Below are positions 26,937 through 37,597 of a DNA stretch of 64,000 nucleotides, piece by piece (positions within the stretch are counted from its first letter, which is position 1; every line of letters starts with the position of its first letter). A program made the position numbers and the translations under genes. The notes below the pieces were generated by a model. The model saw only the letters and a list, made by a program, of their open reading frames with translations. It ran no database searches and had not been told where the DNA came from. This DNA is from Deltaproteobacteria bacterium (lineage in GTDB: Bacteria > Desulfobacterota > Desulfuromonadia > Geobacterales > Geobacteraceae), in assembly GCA_009668975.1 (NCBI GenBank), contig SBEG01000001.1, positions 124,001 to 188,000 of the forward strand. Reading direction: 5' to 3'.

Positions 26937-29204
26937 ATGGGACTTCGAAGCAGGAACGATTCATTGCCAGACACCAAAAGATTCCTCGCACGCGCAAAGA
27001 AAAATGACCGTCTTGCCGCCTGGCTGATCAATATCGGCGGGCTTCTGGTAGTGATCTCCGTTATCGGGATTCTGCTTTTGATCCTGAAGGTGGCAGCGCC
27101 GCTGTTCTTTACACCTGACGCAGCCCTGGTCTCGACCACCAGTCTCAGCGGATCCGCACCCGCGGGAAAAATTCTCAATCTCGGAATTGACGAAAACCTC
27201 AAGACCGGCTTTCTCGTTGACGACCAAGGAACCGTCATTTTCTTCAACTCCCAGAACGGCGCTGTTTCAGATACCGTCACTCTGCCCGCGCCAGGAAATG
27301 CGAACCCCGGGATAGCGGCAATCAGCGCAGCACCAGACCGGCATTTCGATATCCTCTGGAAGGATGGCTCGTTTTCCGCGATTCAGATACATCTCGACAA
27401 AAACAGCGATAATCAGTCAGAAGGTCAACCGGCCCGCGAAATCGAAACACTTATGGAGGAAAAACGTGAGGAATCCGGCCCGGTACCGCTCCTGTCGTTG
27501 GCTCGTTTCGCCGAAAAAGATTCGCCTTCTCGTGTTGATCTTCTGCCGGGGAATCGCTTCATCTTCTCCCGCAAGACCACGTCCACAGATCTCATGGGAA
27601 ATGAAACGGCAACGAGTACCCGCACGTCCTTTCGGGCTGCAATAACGGGACAGATTACCGCGGTGGCCCTCGACTCGAAAGCCGAGTTTCTCTACGCGGG
27701 AACCGACACCGGCCGTCTGCTCCGCTGGGGCCTAACAGAAAGCGAATCGCCACAGCTGCTCGATTCCGTCCAGACAAACGCAAAAGGGTCCCCGGTAACG
27801 GCCCTGAACCTGGTTCTGGGGGATATTTCCATTGCCGTGGGCAACGCCGACGGCTCCTTTTCAACCTGGTTTCCTGCCTCTGAAACGGGTCTCGGCAGCA
27901 GCAAAGTGCTGACGCGCATTCACCCGTTAACCAGCCATAGCAGCGCAGTAACCGCGATTCTCCCCTCGCCGAGGAACAAAAGCCTTTACTCGCTCGATAA
28001 ATATGGGTCGATTAACGTCGACCATATGACCTCCGAGCGGCATCTCCTGTCACTGAAAAGCAAAACACCGCTTGTTCTATTTGCCGTATCGCCGCGGGAT
28101 AACGGTCTGATCGGTCTGGATGCCAGCAACCGGATCAGCACCTGGCACGTATCCAACCCGCACCCGGAGATCAGCTTCAGGACACTTTTCGGCCCGGTCT
28201 GGTATGAAAATTACGACAAACCCGAATACGTTTGGCAGTCATCCTCGGCAAATGACGACTTTGAGCCGAAACTGAGTCTCACACCGCTGATCTTCGGCAC
28301 CCTCAAAGGCACCCTGTACGCCATGATTTTCGCCGTTCCGCTCGCCTTGCTCGGTGCTATCTACACCAGCCAGTTCATGGGACCGAAATTGAAAAAGGTC
28401 GTCAAACCCGGCATCGAAATAATGGCCGCCATTCCTTCGGTGGTGATCGGTTTCCTCGCCGGTCTCTGGCTTGCCCCGCTGCTCGACAAGGGCATCGTTT
28501 CGGTCCTGGTTAGCGTTGTTGTCATCCCGCTTTCCGTACTTCTCTCGATTTTGTGCTGGAAGAAATTCCGTACCAAACCGCTGCTGAAAAAAATTGCCGT
28601 CGGTTATGAGTTTCTCTTGCTGGTACCGGCACTTTTACTCGGAATCTATGCTTCGCATGCGCTTGGTGGGCTGCTGGAGGCGGCACTCTTTGCCGGAGAC
28701 TTCAAACTCTGGCTGTTTGACAGTTTCGACGCCCGTTTCGACCAGCGAAACTCAATCATCATTGCCTTTGCCCTCGGCTTGGCCGTTATTCCCCTGATCT
28801 TCACTATGGCCGAGGATGCCCTTTCCAATGTCCCGAAAAACCTCTCCGCCGCTTCTCTGGCGATCGGCGCCAGCCGCTGGCAGACCGCCTGGCGGGTCGT
28901 TTTGCCTTCGGCGCTTCCCGGAATTTTTTCCGCGGTGATGATCGGCTTCGGCAGGGCCATCGGCGAAACCATGATCGTGCTTATGGCAACCGGCAACACC
29001 CCGATCATCAACTGGAGTATTTTCAACGGCTTCCGCTCGCTCTCGGCAAACATTGCCGTTGAAATCCCCGAGGCGCCGGTTTTCGGAACGCTCTACCGGG
29101 TACTGTTCCTTTCTGCGGTGCTCCTGTTCATTTTCACCTTTATCATCAACACCGTCGCCGAAGTCTTGCGCCAGAATTTCCGCAAGAAATACGGGCGATT
29201 CTGA
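26937..29204 (+). CDS. pstC: Phosphate ABC transporter permease PstC, long form
   Basis: The 755-residue permease is more than twice the length of E. coli PstC. One transmembrane segment (about 28-55) is followed by some 370 periplasmic residues with repeated beta-rich units (for example GKILNLGIDENLKTGFLVDD and ITAVALDSKAEFLYAGTDTG) that look like a WD40-type beta-propeller. The C-terminal 300 residues are the usual ABC permease core, with the EAA-loop region SAASLAIGASRWQTAWRVVL and GRAIGETMIVLMATGN. Long PstC of this kind occurs in Pseudomonas and other proteobacteria. The extra domain's role is not known. TGGAG precedes the ATG. Confidence 0.93.
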   Translation: MGLRSRNDSLPDTKRFLARAKKNDRLAAWLINIGGLLVVISVIGILLLILKVAAPLFFTPDAALVSTTSLSGSAPAGKILNLGIDENLKTGFLVDDQGTVIFFNSQNGAVSDTVTLPAPGNANPGIAAISAAPDRHFDILWKDGSFSAIQIHLDKNSDNQSEGQPAREIETLMEEKREESGPVPLLSLARFAEKDSPSRVDLLPGNRFIFSRKTTSTDLMGNETATSTRTSFRAAITGQITAVALDSKAEFLYAGTDTGRLLRWGLTESESPQLLDSVQTNAKGSPVTALNLVLGDISIAVGNADGSFSTWFPASETGLGSSKVLTRIHPLTSHSSAVTAILPSPRNKSLYSLDKYGSINVDHMTSERHLLSLKSKTPLVLFAVSPRDNGLIGLDASNRISTWHVSNPHPEISFRTLFGPVWYENYDKPEYVWQSSSANDDFEPKLSLTPLIFGTLKGTLYAMIFAVPLALLGAIYTSQFMGPKLKKVVKPGIEIMAAIPSVVIGFLAGLWLAPLLDKGIVSVLVSVVVIPLSVLLSILCWKKFRTKPLLKKIAVGYEFLLLVPALLLGIYASHALGGLLEAALFAGDFKLWLFDSFDARFDQRNSIIIAFALGLAVIPLIFTMAEDALSNVPKNLSAASLAIGASRWQTAWRVVLPSALPGIFSAVMIGFGRAIGETMIVLMATGNTPIINWSIFNGFRSLSANIAVEIPEAPVFGTLYRVLFLSAVLLFIFTFIINTVAEVLRQNFRKKYGRF

Positions 29205-29220
29205 CAAGGACGGATAGTAT

Positions 29221-30819
29221 ATGAGCAGATTCTGGAAACAAGGCGAACCCCAGGTTTGGGGCACGGCCGCGGCGCTCACCATCACCCTTCTCATGGTCGT
29301 GACACTCATCAGTGTCGTCATGCTCAATGGTCTGGGTTTCTTCTGGCCCTCCGACACGGCTCTCGTCTCGCTGAAGGACGGGACAAAGCTGCTTGGCGAA
29401 ATCACCGACAAAGAAAAGGCCACGGCAACCCAGGGGGGCAAGCTACAGTTCAAGGTCGGCAACCGGGATTTGTACGGCCAGGACTTTCGCTGGATTGATA
29501 AAAAGGATGTGGCGTCTCTCAGCTACCCTGACGACGCCATCGTGCTGGAGCGGAAGGAAAACGGCAATTTCTACGGCTTTCTGAAATCACTCTCACAGAA
29601 CGGCGCACAGACCCCGGCCTCGGCTGCCCCGTGGGAACAATTGCTTTCCCATTGGAAAAGCGTAAAACAGGCGCAGCACAATCTTGACGACTTGCGGGAT
29701 AAAATGTCGGACCTCAACTCGGCCGCGGAAAATCTTCGCCTGAAAATTCTGAAGTTATCTTATCGCGACAAGATCGCCAATCAGCAGGAAATAGAGACTC
29801 TTTCCGTAAAGAAGGAAAAGCTGCTGACGGAATTCAACCTCCTGCTGGACAAATTGAACAGCGAAACCGCCGAAATCAACCAGTCCACGGCGCTCTTTCA
29901 GGATGCCTCGGGAGAGGAGAAAGAGATCGCCCTGACCGATATCGTTCGTGCCTACCACCCAAACACCATGGGTTTCTTCGCCAAGTCAGCCTTCTATGCC
30001 GGCAAGGTCAAGGAGCTCCTTGTGGGTGAGCCGCGCGAGTCGAACACCGAAGGCGGGCTGTTCCCCGCCATTTTCGGCACGGTGATGATGGTGCTCTTCA
30101 TGAGCATTTTTTCTCTCCCCTTTGGGGTGATTGCCGCCATTTATCTGCGGGAATACGCTAAAGAAGGGCTTCTGGTCAGGATCGTCAGAATTGCCGTCAA
30201 CAACCTGGCGGGCGTGCCCTCAATCGTCTACGGTGTTTTCGGTCTCGGCTTCTTCATTTACGGCATCGGCAGCGGAATCGACCAGCTGTTTTTTCCAGAA
30301 CGATTGCCCACACCGACCTTCGGCACCGGCGGCATCCTTTGGGCCAGCTTGACTCTGGCACTGTTGACCGTCCCCGTGGTAATTGTCTCCACCGAGGAGG
30401 GGCTGGCTTCGGTTCCGCAGGGACTGCGGCAGGGCTCGCTGTCGCTCGGGGCAACCAAGTTCCAGACACTCGTGAAAATCGTCCTGCCCATGGCAACCCC
30501 CGGCATCATGACAGGGATGATTCTCGCCATGGCGCGTGCGGCAGGCGAAGTCGCCCCGCTGATGCTGGTCGGAGTCGTGAAGCTGGCTCCGACGCTGCCC
30601 ATCGACGGCCAGTTTCCCTTCTTTCACCTGGACCGGAAATTCATGCACCTGGGATTCCACATCTTCGATGTCGGCTTCCAGTCACCCAACGTGGAGGCAG
30701 CAAAACCAATGGTTTTCGTCACCACCCTGCTTCTGCTGGCGATCGTTATCAGCGCGTCAAGCACCGCGATCTACCTCAGGAACAAGATGAAAAAGAAATA
30801 CGCCACCAAGGCCTTTTAA
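29221..30819 (+). CDS. pstA: Phosphate ABC transporter permease PstA, long form
   Basis: The 532-residue permease has one N-terminal membrane segment (about 16-40), a periplasmic insertion of about 230 residues with a beta part (TKLLGEITDKEKATATQGG) and a long heptad-like helical part (about 140-230), then the ABC permease core. The EAA-loop region is GLRQGSLSLGATKFQTLVKI, followed by GEVAPLMLVGVVKLAP. It pairs with the long PstC just upstream (16 bp gap). The coiled-coil insertion probably meets the PstC propeller in the periplasm; that is inference. Confidence 0.92.
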   Translation: MSRFWKQGEPQVWGTAAALTITLLMVVTLISVVMLNGLGFFWPSDTALVSLKDGTKLLGEITDKEKATATQGGKLQFKVGNRDLYGQDFRWIDKKDVASLSYPDDAIVLERKENGNFYGFLKSLSQNGAQTPASAAPWEQLLSHWKSVKQAQHNLDDLRDKMSDLNSAAENLRLKILKLSYRDKIANQQEIETLSVKKEKLLTEFNLLLDKLNSETAEINQSTALFQDASGEEKEIALTDIVRAYHPNTMGFFAKSAFYAGKVKELLVGEPRESNTEGGLFPAIFGTVMMVLFMSIFSLPFGVIAAIYLREYAKEGLLVRIVRIAVNNLAGVPSIVYGVFGLGFFIYGIGSGIDQLFFPERLPTPTFGTGGILWASLTLALLTVPVVIVSTEEGLASVPQGLRQGSLSLGATKFQTLVKIVLPMATPGIMTGMILAMARAAGEVAPLMLVGVVKLAPTLPIDGQFPFFHLDRKFMHLGFHIFDVGFQSPNVEAAKPMVFVTTLLLLAIVISASSTAIYLRNKMKKKYATKAF

Positions 30820-30870
30820 CGGGCGTGTTCGACCAAATGAAAACACTGCCACATAATGGAGATAGATAGT

Positions 30871-31653
30871 ATGCCGTTACGTTCGCCACAAAACATTACT
30901 GATCCGGTGCTGGAAATATCCAACCTGAACCTGTTCTACGGAACATCCCGGGCACTGAAAGACATCTCCCTGACCATACCGCGCAAACAGGTGACCGCCT
31001 TTATCGGCCCTTCGGGTTGCGGCAAATCCACCCTGCTCCGCTGCTTCAACAGGATGAACGACCTCTTGGAAAATGTCCGGATCGAGGGAAGCATCAAGCT
31101 TGACAATGAGGAGATCACCACGCCGGATCTCGACGTAATCGGTCTGCGGCGCCGGGTCGGCATGGTCTTCCAGCAATCGAACCCTTTTCCGAAATCAATC
31201 TACGAAAACATCATCTATGGCCTGCGCATTGCCGGGATACGCGATAAGGCTGTGCTGGACGAAACCGTGGAAAGAAGCCTGAGAGGCGCGGCAATCTGGG
31301 ACGAGGTAAAGGATCGCCTCCACGATTCGGCGCTCGGACTTTCCGGCGGACAGGCCCAAAGGATCTGCATCGCCCGCGCCATTGCGGTCAACCCCGAGAT
31401 CATCCTCATGGACGAACCCTGCTCGGCTCTCGATCCCATTGCCACGGCAAAGATTGAAGAACTGATCAACGAACTGAAGGAACAGTACACCGTGGTAATC
31501 GTCACCCACAATATGCAGCAGGCTGCGCGGGTTTCCGATTTTACCGCTTTCCTCTATCTGGGAGAACTGATAGAATTCGACGAGACGAAGAAGATTTTCA
31601 CCAATCCGGACAAGAGACACACGGAAGATTACATTACCGGCAGATTCGGCTGA
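30871..31653 (+). CDS. pstB: Phosphate ABC transporter ATPase PstB
   Basis: The 260-residue ATPase has Walker A (GPSGCGKST), the Q-loop ([11 protein letters not shown]), the signature LSGGQAQR, Walker B ([12 protein letters not shown]) and the switch His ([13 protein letters not shown]). It drives phosphate import through PstCA. The ATG at 30871 is chosen because GGAGA stands nine bases upstream; the ATG at 30856 has no ribosome site. The signature QAQR in place of the common QQQR is a small change. Confidence 0.96.
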   Translation: MPLRSPQNITDPVLEISNLNLFYGTSRALKDISLTIPRKQVTAFIGPSGCGKSTLLRCFNRMNDLLENVRIEGSIKLDNEEITTPDLDVIGLRRRVGMVFQQSNPFPKSIYENIIYGLRIAGIRDKAVLDETVERSLRGAAIWDEVKDRLHDSALGLSGGQAQRICIARAIAVNPEIILMDEPCSALDPIATAKIEELINELKEQYTVVIVTHNMQQAARVSDFTAFLYLGELIEFDETKKIFTNPDKRHTEDYITGRFG

Positions 31654-31714
31654 TCTCTGTCCGTAACGTTATCGAACAAAGAGATAAATACTGAGCTATT
31701 TTCGAGGTTATTAC

Positions 31715-32386
31715 ATGGAACGCGAACATATCATCAAGCAGTACGATGCAGAACTGAACGAAATACGCACCCTGATCCTGCAGATGGGCGGTAAGGTCGA
31801 AGCAATGATCTCCAACTGCATCAAGGCCCTGGTGGACAGGGATACCGGGCTTGCCGAGAGCACCATCCCGTTCGACCATGAGGTTAACCACCTGGAAGTC
31901 CTCATCGATGAAAAGTGCCTCGAGGTATTGGCGCGCCGGCAACCGGCCGCACGGGACCTGCGCTTCATTACCCTGGCCCTGAAAATCGTGACCGACATGG
32001 AGAGAATTGGCGACCAGTGCGTCAGCATAGCCAAACGGGTGAAGGAACTGAATGAAGAACCCCCTCTCAAGCCATACATCGACCTGCCCCGATTGGCGGA
32101 ATCGTCTCGGGCCATGGTCAGGGAATCACTCGATGCCTTTGTTCGCGGGGACGACAAACTTGCCCTGCAGGTCTGTGAAAACGACCAGTTTGTTGACGAT
32201 CTCAATATACAGATCCAGCGCGAACTGCTTACTTTCATGATGGAGGATCCCGGCACCATAACCAGGGCGCTCAAACTCAACTACATCTCGAAATGTCTCG
32301 AACGAATCGCCGACCACGCCACCAACGTAGCAGAAATGGTCATCTTCATGATCAAGGGAAAAGATATCCGCCACACCACGAATTAG
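31715..32386 (+). CDS. phoU: Phosphate signalling protein PhoU
   Basis: The 223-residue all-helical protein carries two three-helix PhoU repeats, each with the acidic metal-binding pattern (DMERIGDQCVSIAKRV in the first, LERIADHATNVAEMV in the second). PhoU links the Pst transporter to the PhoR kinase and damps PhoB when phosphate is ample. GAGG stands before the ATG. It closes the pst operon. Confidence 0.96.
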   Translation: MEREHIIKQYDAELNEIRTLILQMGGKVEAMISNCIKALVDRDTGLAESTIPFDHEVNHLEVLIDEKCLEVLARRQPAARDLRFITLALKIVTDMERIGDQCVSIAKRVKELNEEPPLKPYIDLPRLAESSRAMVRESLDAFVRGDDKLALQVCENDQFVDDLNIQIQRELLTFMMEDPGTITRALKLNYISKCLERIADHATNVAEMVIFMIKGKDIRHTTN

Positions 32387-32406
32387 GCCTAGCACGCACC
32401 AAATCT

Positions 32407-32429
32407 CAGACGGGCTCACGGCCCGTCTG
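32407..32429. repeat. Perfect hairpin after phoU
   Basis: CAGACGGGC and GCCCGTCTG form a nine-pair stem with a five-base loop, 20 bp after the phoU stop. No T-run follows, so it may be an mRNA 3' end stabiliser or a Rho-linked site rather than a classic terminator. The 250 bases from 32430 to 32683 show no gene or other structure. Confidence 0.6.
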
Positions 32430-32683
32430 TACAGCCCTCCCCCGCGCAATATTACAAATTATCGGTCCAGCCAACACATCGCCAGTCTTGCCGAAATTGT
32501 TGAAAAAGTCCAGACAAACACCTTTGACAATCATTCACTGCTGTGAATACTGTACAGTACTCTGGAATTTCGGCGGGAGCATTTCCAGTAATTTTCCCGG
32601 CCATCCGTCTGTTATTTTTTCGGCATAAAGTTTTCTGCCATGATTGCCGATACTGTTTACTAATACCATGTTACACCTGAAAT

Positions 32684-32759
32684 CAACCCCCCTCAATCCC
32701 CCCTTGACAGGGGGGAAGCCTTTAAGGCTCCCCTGTCAAGGGGAGGTTTGGAGGGGTTG
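32684..32759. repeat. Long palindrome, family C (76 bp)
   Basis: The arm starting CAACCCCCCTCAAT...TTGACAGGGG folds back on the arm CCCCTGTCAAGGGG...GGAGGGGTTG, with AAGCC/GGCT near the centre. Arms are about 34 bases. Related long palindromes lie at 50711-50788, 54163-54288 and 63803-63867. Such elements are common between genes in many bacteria; no coding role is seen. Confidence 0.75.
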
Positions 32760-32787
32760 CATGCGAAAAAACATCTGTTACAGGCTC

Positions 32788-32955
32788 CTAGGAGCCTGTC
32801 GGACTTAGGGTATATCTGCTGCAAATCCGTCTGGACGGCCCATATTTCGCCGCTTTTTTGGGCAATAGAACAACTATTACCCTGCAAAATCGACAAAATC
32901 TGTCCTCGCCCAGCCGAATTTTCGCTTCGATTTCCTAAGTCCGACAGGCTCCTAG
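32788..32955. mobile_element. Family A element, copy 2 (168 bp, inverted)
   Basis: This copy is inverted relative to copies 1 and 3 and has the same 168-bp length, CTAG ends and inner hairpin (GGGCAATAG...CTATTACCC). The bases just outside its left end (ACAGGCTC) equal the inner bases of the element's own end, so a remnant of a second copy seems to abut it. It lies 97 bp before the hybrid kinase gene and could affect that promoter. Confidence 0.82.
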
Positions 32956-33052
32956 GCTGTATGTAATTTTTTCCATGGTAAACTGTAACTGCCCGAAACA
33001 AGCCATTTCATTGCAAACAGTCTGACAGCGACGAGGACCAGCCGGTGATTTC

Positions 33053-35959
33053 ATGAAGAAAACAAGCCGTATCATGCTTTTGAACATATTGATCGTCACG
33101 ATCGGAATTGCCATCACCGCTACTTTTTTCCTCGCACAAATGCGTGCGGAGGCAGAAAAGTACGTCAACTCGTCACAAGAAAGCCATCTCAAAACCTTCT
33201 GGGCACTTCTGAACAGCAAGGGAAAGGGCTTCCGGATTAGTGACGGGAAAATGTTTGTCGGCGACTATCTCCTTAACGATAACTACGAGATACCGGATAC
33301 CATCAAGGACCTTTTCGGTGGGACGGCAACAATTTTTTTGGGGGACACGCGAATTTCCACCAATGTCCTGAAAGAGGACGGCTCGCGCGCAGTGGGAACA
33401 AAACTTATAGGCCCGGCCTACGACGCACTTTTTCGACACGGCAAATCCTACCGGGGAGAAGCAGAGATTCTCAACATTCCTTATTTCACCGCCTATGACC
33501 CGATCAGAGACAGTTCGGGCAGAATAATCGGAGCGCTGTTCGTGGGCAGCAAAAAGAGCGATTTCTTTGCCGCCTATGACGCCATACGCTCTAAGGCAAT
33601 CTTTGTGGCTCTGGTGCTGATGGCGCTTTTTTCCTGCCTGGCCTATCTTATCCTCCGCATGGAGAGACTGACAACCAAAGCCATAGAAAAAAGCGAGCAC
33701 AAGTACCGGATACTCTTCTCCAGAATGCTCAACGGCTTTGCTTTCCACGAGATGCTCTACGATGAGAATGGTGCCGCCAGTGATTACCGTTTTCTGGAGG
33801 TAAACCCTGCCTTCGAAAAAATCACCGGCCTCTCCGCGAAAAATACGATCGGCAGAACCCTGCGTGAGGTCATGACGGGGAGTGTTGAAGAATGGATCAA
33901 AATCTATGAACCGATTGCCCGTTTCGGAAACTCACTTCGCTTTGAGCGTTATTCTTCCGAACTGGGAAAGCATTTTGAAATCGTGGCCTTCTCCCCTGAA
34001 AAAGGCACGTTCGCCACGATTTTCTCCGACATAACGGACCGCAAGGTTGCCGAGGAAAGACTGCAGGAACAGCTGCACCTCTTGCAGTCAATCATCGATG
34101 CGATCCCCAATCCGGTCTACTACAAAGACATCTCAGGGCGCTACCTTGGCTGTAACCTGGCATTTTCCCATCATCTCGGCAAAGAACGGGCGGAAATCAT
34201 CGGTAAAACCGTCTTTGACATCAATCCGGAAGAATTCGCCAGTGTCTTCCATCGAATGGACGCCGCGCTCCTGATGAATCCGGGGCAGCAAACCTACGAT
34301 TCAGTTGTGCAATATATGGACGCAGGACTCCGCAATGTAATTTTTTCCAAAGCTACTTTCACTAATCATACCGGTAACGTTCAAGGCATCGTGGGGGTGA
34401 TTGTCGACATAACTGAACGCAAACAAGCTGAAGAGAACCTGCGTGATAATGAGGAAAAATATCGCAAGCTATCCATGGAGTTTCAGGCGCTGCTCGAGGC
34501 GATTCCCGATGCGGTTATTCTCTACTCGCCTGATCTGCAAATCCGCTGGGCAAATCGTAACGCCTGCCAGTCCCTGGAAATGAACCCGGAGGAGATTTTA
34601 AACAAATCATGTTACGCTGCGTGGCACCACGAGAATAAACCTTGCACTGTCTGCCCGGTTCAAAGAAGTTTCCAGTCGGGCAAATCCGAAAGCGAAGAAA
34701 TGTCTTTTTCTGACGGAACGATACGGGACATCCATACCGCCCCGGTTTTCGACGAAGAGGGAGCAGTAATTGGCGTTGTGGGAATCACTCGTGATATTAC
34801 CAGCCAGCGCAAACTGGAAACGCAGTTGAACCACCTGCAAAAGATGGATGCAATCGGTCAGTTGGCCGGGGGCATTGCCCACGACTTCAATAATATCCTT
34901 ACCGCGATTATCGGTTACGGACATCTCTTACAGCTCAAAACGCCAAGTGAAGCTCCCACCCGGAAATACATAGACAACATCATGTTTGCTTCAGAGCGGG
35001 CCGCGGATTTGACCAAAAACCTTCTGGCATTCAGCAGAAAACAGGCCTTCCACCCGCAACCGTCCGAATTGAATGAAATTATCAATACACTTGACTCCAT
35101 CCTCTCGCGCTTAATCAGGGAAGACATTGAGCTTCGCAAAGAAATCCATCCCTTCGATCTGACCGTTATGGTTGACGTCGGACAACTTGAACAGGTTCTG
35201 ATCAACCTGGTTACCAACGCCCGCGATGCCATGCCGAACGGCGGATCGATCCTGATCAAAACCATCCCGGTCCACCTGGAAAACGAATTCATTGAAGCAT
35301 TCGGCTTCGGCACACCGGGTAATTACGCAACAGTCTCCATCAGCGACTCGGGTATCGGCCTGGATGAAAGTACCCGTGAGAGGATTTTCGAACCATTCTT
35401 CACCACAAAGGATAAAGGCAAAGGAACGGGACTGGGTCTCGCCATTGTCTACGGCATCATCAAGCAGCACAATGGCTATATCAGCGTGGAAAGCGAGCAG
35501 GGACACGGCACAACCTTTACAGTCTATCTGCCGCTTGTTCAAGATGGAGCAAAGTCCGCCAACGAGGTTGAAGAACAGGAATCCTATCCGGGGTCGGAGG
35601 TTGTGCTTCTGGCAGAGGATGAGGAGGAACTTCGGGAACTTTACCGATCGGTCCTGGAAGAAAACGGTTATACCGTTCTGGAGGCCGCCAATGGGGAAGA
35701 AGCAATTGATATTTTTCTCATCAATAAAAACGAAATAGAGCTGCTCATTCTTGATGTGATCATGCCGCGAAGGAATGCGCGTGATGTGTATGAAGCCGTA
35801 AAAAGAGAAAATCCAGCGGTGAAATTTCTCTTTGTCAGCGGACATGGCAAGGAGACTATTCATGATAGCGGGATTCAGGGTGAAAACGTCACGATCCTGA
35901 CAAAACCTTCAACTCTGCCCAAATTTCTCAAGACAGTGCGTGACGTGCTGGACGCCTGA
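33053..35959 (+). CDS. Cache/PAS hybrid sensor histidine kinase with receiver
   Basis: The 968-residue protein has a membrane segment (about 8-28), a periplasmic Cache-type sensor (about 40-180, [22 protein letters not shown]), a second membrane segment (about 182-202), three PAS domains (about 220-335, 345-465, 480-590), HisKA ([18 protein letters not shown]), HATPase ([26 protein letters not shown]) and a C-terminal receiver ([20 protein letters not shown]). The third PAS holds PCTVCPV, a Cys pair that could bind metal or respond to redox. It is an orphan kinase; the ligand is unknown. Confidence 0.92.
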   Translation: MKKTSRIMLLNILIVTIGIAITATFFLAQMRAEAEKYVNSSQESHLKTFWALLNSKGKGFRISDGKMFVGDYLLNDNYEIPDTIKDLFGGTATIFLGDTRISTNVLKEDGSRAVGTKLIGPAYDALFRHGKSYRGEAEILNIPYFTAYDPIRDSSGRIIGALFVGSKKSDFFAAYDAIRSKAIFVALVLMALFSCLAYLILRMERLTTKAIEKSEHKYRILFSRMLNGFAFHEMLYDENGAASDYRFLEVNPAFEKITGLSAKNTIGRTLREVMTGSVEEWIKIYEPIARFGNSLRFERYSSELGKHFEIVAFSPEKGTFATIFSDITDRKVAEERLQEQLHLLQSIIDAIPNPVYYKDISGRYLGCNLAFSHHLGKERAEIIGKTVFDINPEEFASVFHRMDAALLMNPGQQTYDSVVQYMDAGLRNVIFSKATFTNHTGNVQGIVGVIVDITERKQAEENLRDNEEKYRKLSMEFQALLEAIPDAVILYSPDLQIRWANRNACQSLEMNPEEILNKSCYAAWHHENKPCTVCPVQRSFQSGKSESEEMSFSDGTIRDIHTAPVFDEEGAVIGVVGITRDITSQRKLETQLNHLQKMDAIGQLAGGIAHDFNNILTAIIGYGHLLQLKTPSEAPTRKYIDNIMFASERAADLTKNLLAFSRKQAFHPQPSELNEIINTLDSILSRLIREDIELRKEIHPFDLTVMVDVGQLEQVLINLVTNARDAMPNGGSILIKTIPVHLENEFIEAFGFGTPGNYATVSISDSGIGLDESTRERIFEPFFTTKDKGKGTGLGLAIVYGIIKQHNGYISVESEQGHGTTFTVYLPLVQDGAKSANEVEEQESYPGSEVVLLAEDEEELRELYRSVLEENGYTVLEAANGEEAIDIFLINKNEIELLILDVIMPRRNARDVYEAVKRENPAVKFLFVSGHGKETIHDSGIQGENVTILTKPSTLPKFLKTVRDVLDA

Positions 35960-36129
35960 TAGTCCCGGAACCACAATCAGGTTGACTGCGGAATCTGGAG
36001 AAGACCTTCGGAATAGTAAGGCAAGGATGCTTCGACGGAAAAAGCAGTATTCAGCGAGGCGAAGTTTCAAGGCATTTCTCGATCACAGGCGAGCATACTT
36101 TTCCTGAAAGAGTTTTCCGGATGAAGCGG

Positions 36130-37158
36130 CTAAAACAATTCCACCTCCCCAGTGGCAATCTCGCCAATTGACACCAGTCCTTCCTTGAGCAAATCTTCAA
36201 AATATTCAACCCGGTTGCGTCCATTTTTCTTTGCGTAGTACAAGGACTGATCCGCCCGGTCAAGCAGGGTCGCAGTGAATATTTCCGGATCCATCTTCAC
36301 CATTCCCACGCTCACGGTAACCTGGCCGACCTGAGGGAAATCGTGACTTTCCACTGCCAACCGAAACCTCTCGAAGGCCCGCATGGCATTCTCCTTGGTA
36401 CCGGCACGGACGATGACAACAAATTCTTCACCGCCGAAACGGAAGAGAAAATCGCCCTCCCTGAAGTGGTGCTGCATGAGTTGCGAGAGGAGCAGAAGCA
36501 CTTCGTCACCATACAGGTGTCCCCAGGTGTCATTGATCCGCTTGAAGTTGTCCACATCAATCATCCCAAGCCAATAGCCGACGTTTTCTTCATCAAAAAC
36601 GCTTCGACGATCCACGGGAACAGGGTCGGTGGACGGCGCCGGTTGATTGTAGATTTTCTGAATGACATCATCGAAGGTCTTTCTGTTTGCCAAACCGGTC
36701 AACTGATCACGCTGCGCTTCGATGAGCACCTGGTAGAAATTTCGGTAAATCTGCAGCAAACCGCGAATCATATGGGAGTCAAGCTTGCTCAGTTCGCGAG
36801 TAATAACCGCCACGAGAAAAACGTTCTGCATCTTGGTCTGCTGGACATGCCAGGTGACAAGCATGCTTCCCGTTGTGAGCTTAGTACGGAAGGGCTGTTT
36901 CGTCCCCTGCACGATATCAAGGGCGGTAAACACCTCCTCCGGCAAGGAAATGTTATCAGAAAGGATCTCGTACTTCTCCTGCCGCATCTGCAACTGGTAG
37001 CAGGGCAGCCCCCTGCGGTCAAGTTTCAGAATTGAAAGCTCCTGGGGGCGAATGAAATCGGCGAGCGTTTTCAGCAAGCTGAACTCCATCAGTTCAATGT
37101 CTTGGATTCCGGTAAGGCTGACAAGCTTATCGAGAAGCATTGGTGCGTTTTTCATCAT
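36130..37158 (-). CDS. Diguanylate cyclase (GGDEF domain) protein
   Basis: The 342-residue soluble protein has an unassigned N-terminal domain of about 165 residues and a C-terminal GGDEF domain with active-site FGGEEFV, DVDNFKRINDTWGH and the start motif DQLTGLANRKTF. The RxxD inhibitory site is not at its usual place before GGEEF. It should make cyclic di-GMP. The N-terminal part (MLLDKLVSLTGIQDIELMEF...) recurs in other GGDEF proteins but I do not know its ligand. The start is one of two adjacent ATGs (37158 or 37155) after AGGG. Confidence 0.9.
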   Translation of the reverse strand: MMKNAPMLLDKLVSLTGIQDIELMEFSLLKTLADFIRPQELSILKLDRRGLPCYQLQMRQEKYEILSDNISLPEEVFTALDIVQGTKQPFRTKLTTGSMLVTWHVQQTKMQNVFLVAVITRELSKLDSHMIRGLLQIYRNFYQVLIEAQRDQLTGLANRKTFDDVIQKIYNQPAPSTDPVPVDRRSVFDEENVGYWLGMIDVDNFKRINDTWGHLYGDEVLLLLSQLMQHHFREGDFLFRFGGEEFVVIVRAGTKENAMRAFERFRLAVESHDFPQVGQVTVSVGMVKMDPEIFTATLLDRADQSLYYAKKNGRNRVEYFEDLLKEGLVSIGEIATGEVELF

Positions 37159-37473
37159 TTCATCCCTGGGTCAAGTGGAGATTCCATCAACCAATAAGTT
37201 TCGCTGAGTATCCTACACGAACACTTGAATAACAAGCAGATTTTGTGCCCGGATAGTTTTTCATTAAAAAAATCCCCCTCGATAAATCGGGCGGTACTTT
37301 GTGGGCGAGATGGTGCACGGTCAACGTAAAGCCAGCACGTACGGTAGAAATGGCATGCGGGAGATCAGACTTTTTGCGAGGGACCGCGGAAAAAATCTTC
37401 GAAGAAATTGGCAAAAGCCGTCAAAAGTGCGACAGTACCAAGACAAGCTTTTGCAGACACTGCGGATGTTATA
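37159..37473. other. Intergenic region with no supported gene
   Basis: The 315 bases upstream of the GGDEF gene and before repeat B copy 3 contain short frames on both strands, none with a ribosome site or known motif. Codon use is not gene-like. It may hold the GGDEF promoter. A decayed gene fragment around 37300-37470 is possible but unproven. Confidence 0.4.
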
Positions 37474-37595
37474 CCAATCCCGGAGATCAAGGATGATCAG
37501 AAGGCGGCGAGAATTGAGGCTGCGAGGAAGTACTGAACTGTACGCTGAGCAGCCGAAGACGAGCCAGCACAGAGAGGGCCTTGATAAGGAATTGC
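37474..37595. repeat. Repeat family B, copy 3 (122 bp, inverted)
   Basis: This copy reads as the reverse complement of copy 1 with small insertions. The central GTAC...GTAC hairpin is kept (GTACTGAACTGTAC) while its loop differs. Its right end lies two bases before the stop codon of the alpha/beta hydrolase gene (37598). Confidence 0.8.
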
Positions 37596-37597
37596 AA

